31,027 nt of DNA from an uncultured Oscillospiraceae bacterium (GTDB taxonomy: Bacteria; Bacillota; Clostridia; Oscillospirales; Oscillospiraceae). Both the position numbers and the translations under genes were made by a program. This document shows, piece after piece, positions 23,462 to 30,161 of the stretch (position 1 is its first letter; each line of letters starts with the position of its first letter). Location of the stretch: assembly GCA_910585815.1 (NCBI GenBank), contig CAJUFJ010000041.1, positions 1 to 31,027 on the forward strand. Reading direction: 5' to 3'. Below the pieces are notes generated by a model. That model was not told the origin of the DNA. It searched no databases and was given only the letters and a program-made list of their open reading frames with translations.

Positions 23462-23717
23462 CGCAGCGCCTGCGTCCCGCCGCAGCGAAAGGCCCCTTTG
23501 GAAAGGGGCTGTCAGCCGCAGGCTGACTGAGGATTGCGTTTTGCGAAGCAAAACATACGCAGTAAACCCAAGTTTGCAAAGCTTTGTTTGCTTCGCACAT
23601 TTTGGCTTTGCCAAAATACAATCCTCCGCCCCAGTGTGCGCACTGGGGCACCTCCTTTCAAAAGGAGGCTTTTTCGCCTGCGGGCGGGACGAGAGATTAT
23701 TTGTAAGGAGGAATTGC
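23462..23717. repeat. Full family A element: six hairpins in two inverted arms
   Basis: Left arm stems: GCCCCTTT/AAAGGGGC (23492-23509), GTCAGCC/GGCTGAC (23511-23527), GTTTTGC/GCAAAAC (23538-23554). Right arm stems in reverse order: ATTTTGGC/GCCAAAAT (23599-23617), GCCCCAGTG/CACTGGGGC (23628-23649), CCTCCTTT/AAAGGAGG (23651-23668), then a T5 run and CGCCTGCGGGCGGGAC. The arms are inverted copies in their spacers, while the stems have different sequences. It lies between terminase and portal. No coding potential is seen. Confidence 0.85.
23651..23674 (+). terminator. Terminator-shaped hairpin between terminase and portal
   Basis: An 8-bp CCTCCTTT/AAAGGAGG stem is followed by CTTTTT on the sense strand of the phage genes. 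It is the last hairpin of the family A element and would be expected to lower transcription into the portal gene unless antitermination occurs or a promoter lies beyond. Confidence 0.55.
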
Positions 23718-24854
23718 ATGAAATGGTGGAAGCAGAAGCGCAGGGAGCCCCCGGCCGCCGTGGTGCAGGTGCGGCGGGGGGAGGGACAGCCCTTCGGCGT
23801 GCTGGACCGGTACGTCCCCCTGCGCGGCGGGGAGATTGCCCTGTACCGGGCCATCCGGGAGGGGGTGCCCATTCTGGACGCCGCCATCTGGAAGCTGGTG
23901 CGGCTGTGCGGCGGGGTGGGGGTGAGGTGCGCCGACCCTAAAGCCCAGGCGGGGCTGGAGACCTTTTTCCGCACCGTGGACACCGGCTGGGGTCAGCGGG
24001 GTATCCAGTCCTTTCTGGACCGGTATCTGGACGACCTGTTTACCTGCGGCCACGGGCTGGGGGAGATTGTTCTGACCCCCGACGGGACGGAGATTGCCGC
24101 CCTGCTGTGCGCCGACCCGGAGCAGGTGGAGGTGAAGATTGGGGACAGCCCCCTGGATTTTACCCTGTGCCGGGCGGGGCTGGGGGAGGACCGGGCGCTG
24201 CCTTATCAGGAGCTGCTGCTGTTTACCCCCTTCCAGCCCACGGGGGACGCCCCCTGCGGGGTGTCGCTGCTGCGGTCTATGCCCTTTCTGGCGGGTATTC
24301 TGCTGAAAATTTTTCAGGCCACCGGCCAGAACTGGGAGCGGGCAGGCAACCTCCGCTTCGCCGTGGTGTGTAAGCCCGGCGAGGGGGAGGAGGCCTTCGC
24401 TCAGGAGCGGTGCGGGCTGCTGGCCCGGGAGTGGTCGGCCGCCATGCAGGCCGGGCGGGAGGGCTCCGTGCGGGATTTTGTGGCGGTGGGGGACGTGGAC
24501 ATCAAGGTGATCGGAGCGGACGGGCCCATTCTGGACAGCCAGGCGCCGGTGCGGCAGATTCTGGAGCAGCTGGTGGCCCGGACGGGGATTCCCCCCTTTA
24601 TGCTGGGGCTGTCCTGGTCGTCCACCGAGTGGATGAGCGCCCAGCAGGCCGATATGCTCACCACCGAGGTTACCGCCATCCGGCGGACGGTGGAGCCCGC
24701 CCTGTGCCGGACGGCGGAGCTGTGGCTGCGGCTCCACGGGTTTGACGGCCGGGCGGAGATCGTCTGGGAGGACATCAACCTCCAGGACATGGTGGAGGAG
24801 GCCCGGGCTGAGCTGTATCGGGCTCAGGCGGAGAAATTGAGGAGGGAATTATGA
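23718..24854 (+). CDS. Phage portal protein (DUF935/PBSX-like)
   Basis: The portal is the dodecameric ring through which DNA enters the head and to which the tail joins. The 378-residue product shows the portal-type middle region: QPTGDAPCGVSLLRSMPFLAGILLKIFQATGQNWERAGNL, then PPFMLGLSWSSTEWMSAQQADMLTTEV near the C-terminus. The start at 23718 follows AAGGAGGAATT; the frame is open to 23280 only because it runs through the terminase gene and the repeat. Its stop overlaps the next start by ATGA. Assignment rests on order (terminase-portal-protease-capsid) and on the middle-region pattern. Confidence 0.85.
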   Translation: MKWWKQKRREPPAAVVQVRRGEGQPFGVLDRYVPLRGGEIALYRAIREGVPILDAAIWKLVRLCGGVGVRCADPKAQAGLETFFRTVDTGWGQRGIQSFLDRYLDDLFTCGHGLGEIVLTPDGTEIAALLCADPEQVEVKIGDSPLDFTLCRAGLGEDRALPYQELLLFTPFQPTGDAPCGVSLLRSMPFLAGILLKIFQATGQNWERAGNLRFAVVCKPGEGEEAFAQERCGLLAREWSAAMQAGREGSVRDFVAVGDVDIKVIGADGPILDSQAPVRQILEQLVARTGIPPFMLGLSWSSTEWMSAQQADMLTTEVTAIRRTVEPALCRTAELWLRLHGFDGRAEIVWEDINLQDMVEEARAELYRAQAEKLRREL

Positions 24855-25744
24855 AAATCATCAAGGAGACCGAGGGCGGACAGAATGCCGCCCTCAATCC
24901 GGGGGACCTGGAGCGGATCGGGGCGCTGGCCCGGCGGCCCCTGGGGGCGGAGGAGGTGTATACCTTCTCGGTGCGGCTGTGCGACAACGAGATCGACCGG
25001 GACTTTGAGCGGTTTCCCGCGCAGACCCTGGAGGAGCTGGCCCCCCTGTTTGTGGGCAAGGCGGGCATCTTTGACCACCAGTGGTCCGCCCGGGGACAGG
25101 CCGCCCGGATCTATAAGACGGAGATTGTCCGGGAGCCGGAGCGGGTGACCCGGGCCGGGGAGGGGTATGTCTGGCTGAAGGGCTATGCCTACATGGTGCG
25201 CACTGACAGCAATCGGGACCTGATCGCCGAGATCGAGGGGGGAATCAAGAAAGAGGTCAGCGTGGGGTGCGCGGTGGAGCGGGCCATCTGCTCGGTGTGC
25301 GGCTGCGACCGGACGGTGACTGACTGCGGCCACGAGAAGGGGCAGGAGTACGGCGGGCAGCTGTGCTGGGCCGACCTGGAGGAGGCGAAGGATGCCTATG
25401 AGTTCTCCTTTGTGGCGGTGCCCGCCCAGCCCGCCGCCGGAGTGGTGAAGACCGCCCGGCAGGGGGTTCGGGACGTCCGGCAGCTGGAGATGGAGGCCGC
25501 CCTGGGGCGGAAGTGCCTGGAGGAGCTGCGGGGGGAGGTGGTCCGGCTGGCCCTGCTGTGCGACCGGGAGCTGGACGGCAGGGCGATGAAGTCGCTGGCC
25601 GGCAAGCTGTCCCACCGGGAGCTGGAGGAGCTGCGCAGGTCCTATGCCCGGAGGGTTGGGGAGCGGCTGCCGCTGCGGACCCAACTGTGCTATGAGACGA
25701 AGCACGTCTCCTTTGACGAGGAGAACAGGGCGTTTTTGGGGTGA
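24851..25744 (+). CDS. XkdF-like prohead serine protease with Cys-rich insert
   Basis: This protein probably matures the capsid. The 297-residue product has the pattern of phage proteases of the XkdF/S78 group: IFDHQWSARGQAARIY with a candidate catalytic His76, KKEVSVGCAV with candidate Ser137, and the end-of-domain strand YEFSFVAVPAQPAAGVV (residues 183-199). Between the last two lies a cysteine-rich insert, CSVCGCDRTVTDCGH and a later Cys172, which could bind zinc. The region after residue 210 is a helical, charged scaffold-like tail. Protease and scaffold in one chain would explain the lack of a separate scaffold gene. The active-site assignment is inferred from spacing. Confidence 0.8.
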   Translation: MKIIKETEGGQNAALNPGDLERIGALARRPLGAEEVYTFSVRLCDNEIDRDFERFPAQTLEELAPLFVGKAGIFDHQWSARGQAARIYKTEIVREPERVTRAGEGYVWLKGYAYMVRTDSNRDLIAEIEGGIKKEVSVGCAVERAICSVCGCDRTVTDCGHEKGQEYGGQLCWADLEEAKDAYEFSFVAVPAQPAAGVVKTARQGVRDVRQLEMEAALGRKCLEELRGEVVRLALLCDRELDGRAMKSLAGKLSHRELEELRRSYARRVGERLPLRTQLCYETKHVSFDEENRAFLG

Positions 25745-25852
25745 TTGCTTCGCACATTTCGCCTGCGGCGAAATACAATCCTCAGTCACGGCTTCGCCGT
25801 GACAGCTCCTTTCAAAAGGAGCCTTTTCCGCCTGCGGGCGGGACGAAAGAGC
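25745..25852. repeat. Family A half-element between protease and capsid genes
   Basis: Stems are ATTTCGCC/GGCGAAAT (25756-25774), GTCACGGC/GCCGTGAC (25785-25803) and GCTCCTTT/AAAGGAGC (25805-25822), followed by CTTTT and CGCCTGCGGGCGGGAC. Spacers are almost identical to the right arm of the copy at 23590-23695 (CTTCGCACA, ATACAATCCTC), yet all three stems differ in sequence and still pair. On the sense strand the last hairpin is terminator-shaped. Confidence 0.88.
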
Positions 25853-25878
25853 TTTAACGAAAACGGGAGGTATAAAAT

Positions 25879-26892
25879 ATGGCATATTATTACGACAATT
25901 TGAAGCTGGACAAGGGGATGTACCGGGAGGCGGGGCGGTCCTTCAGCCAGGTGCTGGAGCGGGAGGACCCCAGCGAGCGGTATAAGGGCACCAGCCTGGA
26001 GGGGCTGGACGCCTTTCAGCGGCAGCTTAAACGGTTCGACATCAAGGTGAAGGGGGAGGCCAGCGACCCGGTGGAGGCCTTTTTCCGCACCTCTGACGCC
26101 GCCGTCCTCTTTCCTGAGTACATCTCCCGCACCGTGCGCCAGGGCATGGAGGAGGGGGACGTGCTCCCCCACATCACCGCCGCCGTGACCCGGATCGACG
26201 GGATGGACTACCGTTCCATCTCCTCCGAGGCGGTGGGCGAGGAGAAAAAGCTGCGGCCGGTGCCCGAGGGGACGATGATTCCCTCCACCTCCATCAAGGT
26301 GCAGGCCAACCTGGTGAAGCTGAAAAAGCGGGGCCGGATGCTGGTGGCCACCTATGAGGCGGTGCGGTTCCAGAAGCTGGACCTGTTTTCCGTCACCCTG
26401 CGGCAGATCGGCGCCCACATCGCCCGGACCCAGCTGGAGGACGCGGTGGACGTGCTGATTAACGGGGATGGGAATGAGAATCCCGCCGCCGTGACCACCC
26501 TGGAGGCGGGGAAGGGGCTGGACTATGAGGCGCTGGTGGACTTCTGGGCCAAATTTGACCCCTATGTGATGAACACCCTGCTGGTGTCCGGCGATGTGAT
26601 GCTCCAGCTGCTGAAGCTGCCCGAGTTCCAGAATCCCCTGACCGGGCTGAACTTTCAGGGCACCGGCAAGCTGACCACCCCCCTGGGGGCCACCCTGCTG
26701 CGCACCTCGGTGCTGCCAGTGAAGACTGCCGTGGGGCTGGACCGGCGGTTTGCCCTGGAGATGGTGCGCAGCGGCGACGTGGTGGTGGAGTATGACAAGC
26801 TCATCGACCGGCAGCTGGAGCGGGCCGCCATCACCACCATCAGCGGCTTTGCCAAGGTGTTCCCCAAGGCCAGCCAGGTATTGAAGGTGTGA
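25879..26892 (+). CDS. Major capsid protein (HK97 fold, XkdG-like)
   Basis: The 337-residue product is the expected capsid in the order protease-capsid-connector. The stretch VLFPEYISRTVRQGMEEGDVLPHITAAVTRID, then a run ending KLKKRGRMLVATYEAVRFQKLDLF and QLEDAVDVLINGDGNENPAAV, fits the E-loop and spine-helix layout of phage capsids of the XkdG group. It begins after GGGAGGTAT, 7 bp before ATG. The 134-bp gap before it is almost all repeat, and no promoter was recognised. Capsid usually needs the highest expression, so the terminator-shaped hairpin upstream is odd. Confidence 0.88.
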   Translation: MAYYYDNLKLDKGMYREAGRSFSQVLEREDPSERYKGTSLEGLDAFQRQLKRFDIKVKGEASDPVEAFFRTSDAAVLFPEYISRTVRQGMEEGDVLPHITAAVTRIDGMDYRSISSEAVGEEKKLRPVPEGTMIPSTSIKVQANLVKLKKRGRMLVATYEAVRFQKLDLFSVTLRQIGAHIARTQLEDAVDVLINGDGNENPAAVTTLEAGKGLDYEALVDFWAKFDPYVMNTLLVSGDVMLQLLKLPEFQNPLTGLNFQGTGKLTTPLGATLLRTSVLPVKTAVGLDRRFALEMVRSGDVVVEYDKLIDRQLERAAITTISGFAKVFPKASQVLKV

Positions 26893-26893
26893 G

Positions 26894-27244
26894 ATGACGG
26901 AGGAGATTATGGCCCTGTGCAGGGCGATGGGGGCCGGGCCGGAGGAGCTGCTGCTCCCCCTGGTGCAGGCCGTGGAGCGGCAGCTGGCCGGGCGGCTGCG
27001 GGAGGGGGCGGTTCCGGAGGACTGCGGGAGCGCCTTCCCCCTGGCCGCCGCCATGACGGCGGTGGAACTGCTGTCCGCCATGACCGGCGGCGGGGACGGG
27101 GTGACCTCCTTCACCGCCGGGGAGCTCACCATCCGCCGGGAGCAGGGCGGAACAGGACGAAAGGGGCTGTCCGCCCAGGCCGAGGGGCTGCTGGCCCCCT
27201 GGCTGGGGGACACCGGATTTATGTTTCAGGGGGCAGAGGGATGA
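26894..27244 (+). CDS. Putative head-tail adaptor (gp6/YqbG-like)
   Basis: The 116-residue product follows the capsid gene by 1 bp, the position of the first neck protein in PBSX/skin-like phages. It has an alpha-helical pattern, LLPLVQAVERQLAGRL and AAAMTAVELLSAMTGG, and the phrase VTSFTAGELTIRRE typical of small adaptors that bind below the portal. No catalytic motif is seen. Start ATG is preceded by AAGGTG. The stop overlaps the next ATG. Assignment is from position and general pattern only. Confidence 0.65.
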   Translation: MTEEIMALCRAMGAGPEELLLPLVQAVERQLAGRLREGAVPEDCGSAFPLAAAMTAVELLSAMTGGGDGVTSFTAGELTIRREQGGTGRKGLSAQAEGLLAPWLGDTGFMFQGAEG

Positions 27245-27561
27245 TGGATCGAATCTGGAGCGACATTTTGGAGCGGTTCGGGCAGGAGGTGGTGCTGCGG
27301 GGCAGGGAGACGGTTTCCTGCCGGGCCATTGTCCAGCCCTGTCTGGACCGGAGTGGGGAACAGGAGGAGGCCGGGCCCCTGGGGCTGGAGCGGCGGGAGC
27401 GATTCCGCTACATGGGCCCCGCCGGCCTCCCCCTGGACCTGGACACGGCGGTGGAGTGGCGGGGCCGGACCTGGCGGGTCCGGTCCGCCCACCTGGTGGG
27501 GGAGGGCGTGTGCCCCCACTGGTGGGCCATGCTGGTCCCCCGGGAGGAGGGGCCGGCATGA
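27241..27561 (+). CDS. Putative head-closure protein (YqbH-like)
   Basis: This 106-residue, probably beta-rich protein starts at MMDRIWSDILERFGQEVVLRG and contains VEWRGRTWRVRSAHLVGEGVCPHWWAMLVP, a pattern seen in short neck/stopper proteins next to adaptors. It overlaps the preceding gene by ATGA and the following gene by ATGA, so it is part of a tightly coupled run. The frame is open further upstream (to 26917) but only inside the preceding gene. Function is inferred from the order adaptor-stopper-terminator. Confidence 0.6.
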   Translation: MMDRIWSDILERFGQEVVLRGRETVSCRAIVQPCLDRSGEQEEAGPLGLERRERFRYMGPAGLPLDLDTAVEWRGRTWRVRSAHLVGEGVCPHWWAMLVPREEGPA

Positions 27562-28061
27562 GCGCGGGGCTGGAGGGCATCCGCCAGGCCATGGCCGGCT
27601 ACCTCAACGGAAAGGGGGTCCGGGCCATCACCGCCTGGCCGGACGCCCCCCGGGCGGAGGGGGAGGAGCCGGTGGTGGTGGTCTCCCTCCGGGGATGCCG
27701 GGCCGGGCCCGCCGGCTTTCAGAACTACCTGGGCGAGCGGTTTGACGAGGCGTCCGGCCGGTGGGAGGAGCGGTATGGCAAGCGGGCTGAGCTCACCTTC
27801 GGGCTGGACATCTACGCCCCGGAGCAGGGGGGCGGGGAGGGGGTCCAAAAAGCCTTCGACGCCCTGGCCGGGGCCCTCCTGCTGGGGGGACCGGAGGGGA
27901 TGGACCTGCGGGAGTTCTCCTGCGGGGCCACCGTGTGGGATGCCCAGCGCCGGCGGCTGAGGCGGCCGGTGGAGGCGGTGTGCGCCGCCTGGCTGTGCGC
28001 TGCGGCCGACGCGGGCGGCGGATTTGTTGATTTTGAATTGCGAGGTGTGTTAAAGACATGA
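27558..28061 (+). CDS. Putative tail terminator / completion protein
   Basis: The 167-residue product lies just before the sheath gene, where contractile phages encode the tail-terminator protein (YqbJ/DUF6838-like in PBSX relatives). Features are an amphipathic N-terminus (LEGIRQAMAGYLNGKGV), then strands such as EPVVVVSLRGC and AELTFGLDIYAPEQGG, and a helix EGVQKAFDALAGALLLGG. This alpha/beta arrangement fits tail-terminator folds. It overlaps both neighbours by ATGA. I do not see a gene for the HK97-gp10-like protein that usually lies next to it. Confidence 0.58.
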   Translation: MSAGLEGIRQAMAGYLNGKGVRAITAWPDAPRAEGEEPVVVVSLRGCRAGPAGFQNYLGERFDEASGRWEERYGKRAELTFGLDIYAPEQGGGEGVQKAFDALAGALLLGGPEGMDLREFSCGATVWDAQRRRLRRPVEAVCAAWLCAAADAGGGFVDFELRGVLKT

Positions 28062-29116
28062 GTATTTCGGTACATCAGCGTCCGGGGGTCTACTCCTCCT
28101 ACGACGCGTCGGCGGTGGTGAGCGGCAGGGGCTCCGGCCGGATGGTGGGGCTGGTGGGGGTGAACCCCCAGGTCCCGGCGGGGACGGTGCAGGTGATTAC
28201 CAGCTATGACAAGGCGGTGGCTGCCTTCGGCTCCGGCGGCCCGGAGGGGATGGCGGAGCTGATCCGTCTGGCCCTGAAAAATGGGGCCTCCGCCGTGGCG
28301 GCGGTGGCGGTGGCCGGCGCGGAGGGCTATGAGGAGGGATTTGCCCGGCTGGCCGGGCTGGAGGACATCGCCCTGGTGCTGTGCGACAGCACCGACATCA
28401 CGGTGCAGAAAAAGCTGCGGGACAGCGTGGCGGAGGCCTCCGGCCTGCGCCGGGAGCGGCTGTGCGTGGCGGCCGGGGGGAAGGACGAGGACGTGGACGG
28501 CCTGATCGCCCGGGCCGGGGAGCTGAACCACGAGCGGGTGGTGCTGGTGGCCCCCGGGGCGGTGGACGGCGAGGGAGCGGCCCTCTCCGGGCTGACCCTG
28601 GCCGCCGCGGTGGCCGGGGCCATCGCCGGCGAGAGCGACCCCGCCGTCCCCCTGGGGGGCGCGGAGCTGCTGGGGCTGGCCGGCCTGTCCGCCCGGCCGG
28701 AGGACCGGGACGTGGACCGGCTCATCCTGGGGGGCGTTACCCCGGTGGAGAGCCTGGGGGGCGTGGTGAGCGTGGTGCGGGGGGTGACCACCCGCACTAC
28801 CTCCGGCGGGACGGCGGACCCCTCCTGGCGGGACCTGTCCGCCATCCGGGTGGTGGACGACGTGATCCCCGGGCTGCGGGCCGCCCTGCGGACCAAGTTC
28901 CGCCGGGCCAAGAACACCGCCCAGAGCCGGGGGGCCATCCGGTCCCAGGTGGTGCTGGAGCTGGAGAACAAACTGGCCCGGGAGATTATCACCGGGTATG
29001 AGGACGTGGCGGTGGCCGCCGACCCGGAGGACCCCACCCGGTGCCTGGTGGACTTCTCCTTTGCCGTGGCCCACGGGCTGAATCAGATCTGGCTGACGGC
29101 CCACATCACTGTTTAA
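28058..29116 (+). CDS. Contractile tail sheath protein (XkdK-like)
   Basis: The 352-residue product forms the contractile sheath. It begins MSISVHQRPGVYSSYDAS, the sheath-family N-terminal arm, and has GLVGVNPQVPAGTVQVITSYDKAVAAFG, then a C-terminal region with TSGGTADPSWRDLSAIRVVDDV and the ending VDFSFAVAHGLNQIWLTAHITV, both like phage sheath C-domains. Its presence marks a myovirus-like tail. Length is near that of other minimal sheath proteins. The ATG overlaps the previous stop. The following gene is the matching tube. Confidence 0.87.
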   Translation: MSISVHQRPGVYSSYDASAVVSGRGSGRMVGLVGVNPQVPAGTVQVITSYDKAVAAFGSGGPEGMAELIRLALKNGASAVAAVAVAGAEGYEEGFARLAGLEDIALVLCDSTDITVQKKLRDSVAEASGLRRERLCVAAGGKDEDVDGLIARAGELNHERVVLVAPGAVDGEGAALSGLTLAAAVAGAIAGESDPAVPLGGAELLGLAGLSARPEDRDVDRLILGGVTPVESLGGVVSVVRGVTTRTTSGGTADPSWRDLSAIRVVDDVIPGLRAALRTKFRRAKNTAQSRGAIRSQVVLELENKLAREIITGYEDVAVAADPEDPTRCLVDFSFAVAHGLNQIWLTAHITV

Positions 29117-29128
29117 GGAGGTTGAGTT

Positions 29129-29518
29129 ATGAGCATCGCAGGATTCCCCACAAGCAGCGATATCTATTTGGAGGCCGACGGCGTCCGGGTGGCGGTGGTG
29201 CAGAGCTACTGCGCCAAGACCACCCGGGGCAGCGTGGCGGTGGAGGCCTTTGGGGAGGCCGAGCCGGTGGCCACCGTGGCCGGCCAGGCGGTCCACGTGA
29301 TCGAGCTGAGCCGGCTGTACGCCACCGACGAGGCCATGCAGGACAAGATTGATTTTCATTCCCTGTCCGGCTTTTCCCTGGTCATCTGCAAGCCGGACCG
29401 AAAGATTATTTACACCGACTGCCAGTGGAGCGCCATTCAGGAGAGCGCCGAAATCGGCAGTATGGTGCTGGAGAAGGTCACCCTGGTGGCCTCCCGGCGG
29501 ATTGAGACGGGGGTGTAA
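29129..29518 (+). CDS. Tail tube protein (XkdM-like)
   Basis: The 129-residue product follows the sheath by 12 bp, with an AAGGAGGTTGAG ribosome site that is the strongest in the phage block, as expected for an abundant structural protein. The pattern SDIYLEADGVRVAVVQSYCAKTTR, then HVIELSRLYATDEAM and FSLVICKPDRKIIYTDCQWSAI, matches the beta-barrel of XkdM-type tubes. It is slightly shorter than PBSX XkdM. The next gene begins 2 bp after its stop. Confidence 0.83.
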   Translation: MSIAGFPTSSDIYLEADGVRVAVVQSYCAKTTRGSVAVEAFGEAEPVATVAGQAVHVIELSRLYATDEAMQDKIDFHSLSGFSLVICKPDRKIIYTDCQWSAIQESAEIGSMVLEKVTLVASRRIETGV

Positions 29519-29520
29519 GG

Positions 29521-29904
29521 ATGGGCAGGTCGATTTTGGCGGGCCGGGACCGGATGTCGCTGGAAAACGGATTTGATCTGCGGCTGCTGTCCGCCCTGGA
29601 GGTGCTCCAGGCCCGGCGGGAGGCGGAGGAGCTGGCCGGGGACGGCCGGGAGCGGGCCCTGTGCTCCAACGCCTGTCTGCTGGCCCGGGCGCTGGAGCGG
29701 ACCGAGGGGCAGACGCCCGTGTTCGAGAGCGGCCGGGCGGCGCTGGCCGGGCTGACGGTGGCCGAGATCGGGGCGCTGGCCGCCCGGTGGAGCGCCTTCA
29801 GCCGGGAGAACGACCCCGGGCCTGAGGTGGACGGGGCGGCGCTGGAGCAGGTAAAAAAAAACTCCGGGGGGACGCCGGCGAGCGGCTGCGCTGGCGGGTG
29901 CTGA
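29521..29904 (+). CDS. Tail assembly chaperone, short form (G-like)
   Basis: The 127-residue product is in the place of XkdN / lambda gpG, the chaperone that coats the tape measure during tail assembly. It is helical (FDLRLLSALEVLQARREAEELAG; GLTVAEIGALAARWSAFS) and has no signal or membrane segment. It ends soon after a run of nine A residues, where a -1 shift would enter the overlapping frame to 30161 and give a 213-residue long form. The last 15 or so residues after the A-run (NSGGTPASGCAGGC) are low-complexity, which fits an abortive zero-frame end. Confidence 0.75.
   Translation: MGRSILAGRDRMSLENGFDLRLLSALEVLQARREAEELAGDGRERALCSNACLLARALERTEGQTPVFESGRAALAGLTVAEIGALAARWSAFSRENDPGPEVDGAALEQVKKNSGGTPASGCAGGC
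29853..29896 (+). promoter_or_regulatory. Probable -1 programmed frameshift site
   Basis: In the chaperone frame the codons read GTA AAA AAA AAC, giving two overlapping slippery heptamers, A AAA AAA and A AAA AAC, in A9 at 29853-29861. A stem-loop follows: CGCCGGCG (29873-29880) with CGCTGGCG (29889-29896), 8 bp with one G-U, 10 nt beyond the AAC codon. The -1 frame is open through 30161. The geometry is that of G/GT-type tail chaperone frameshifts. Confidence 0.78.
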
Positions 29905-30161
29905 GGGAGTTTCACGCCCTGCCCACCGAGGAGCGGGCGCGGGCGATGAAGGGCCGGGATTATCTCTGGTGCCTGACCAATTTGCTGCTGGACCGGGAGG
30001 AGGCGCTGGAGCGGCTGTGTCCCCGCTGCCGGACCCGGGCGCTGGAGGAGCGGTGCGCCGCCTGCGGCGCCCCCGCCGGGGAGTGGGGCGAGGGGGCGGC
30101 CAGCGCCGCCTTCGACCCGGCACGGTTTGAGGCGCTGAAGGGGGGCCGGGCGGATGCGTGA
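29859..30161 (+). CDS. Tail assembly chaperone, -1 extension (T-like) with CxxC pairs
   Basis: Read as the -1 continuation of the preceding gene, this adds about 100 residues. It contains LREFHALPTEERARAMKGRDYLWCLTNLLLDREEALERL and then CPRC and CAAC separated by 10 residues, a likely zinc knuckle. A GTG at 29898 could start an independent 87-residue protein, but no good ribosome site precedes it and it begins right at the frameshift hairpin. The frameshift reading is preferred because tail chaperones nearly always use it in this place. The extension (T domain) would recruit the tape measure protein. Confidence 0.7.
   Translation, partial: KLRGDAGERLRWRVLREFHALPTEERARAMKGRDYLWCLTNLLLDREEALERLCPRCRTRALEERCAACGAPAGEWGEGAASAAFDPARFEALKGGRADA

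Noticed and set aside
23280..23717. N-terminal extension of the portal frame by 146 codons
   Set aside because: It runs through the end of the terminase gene and the whole family A repeat; a proper ribosome site precedes the ATG at 23718.
29898..30161. Independent small gene starting at GTG 29898
   Set aside because: It lacks a clear ribosome site and begins at the frameshift hairpin; the -1 continuation from the chaperone explains it better. It is kept only as an alternative in the feature entry.
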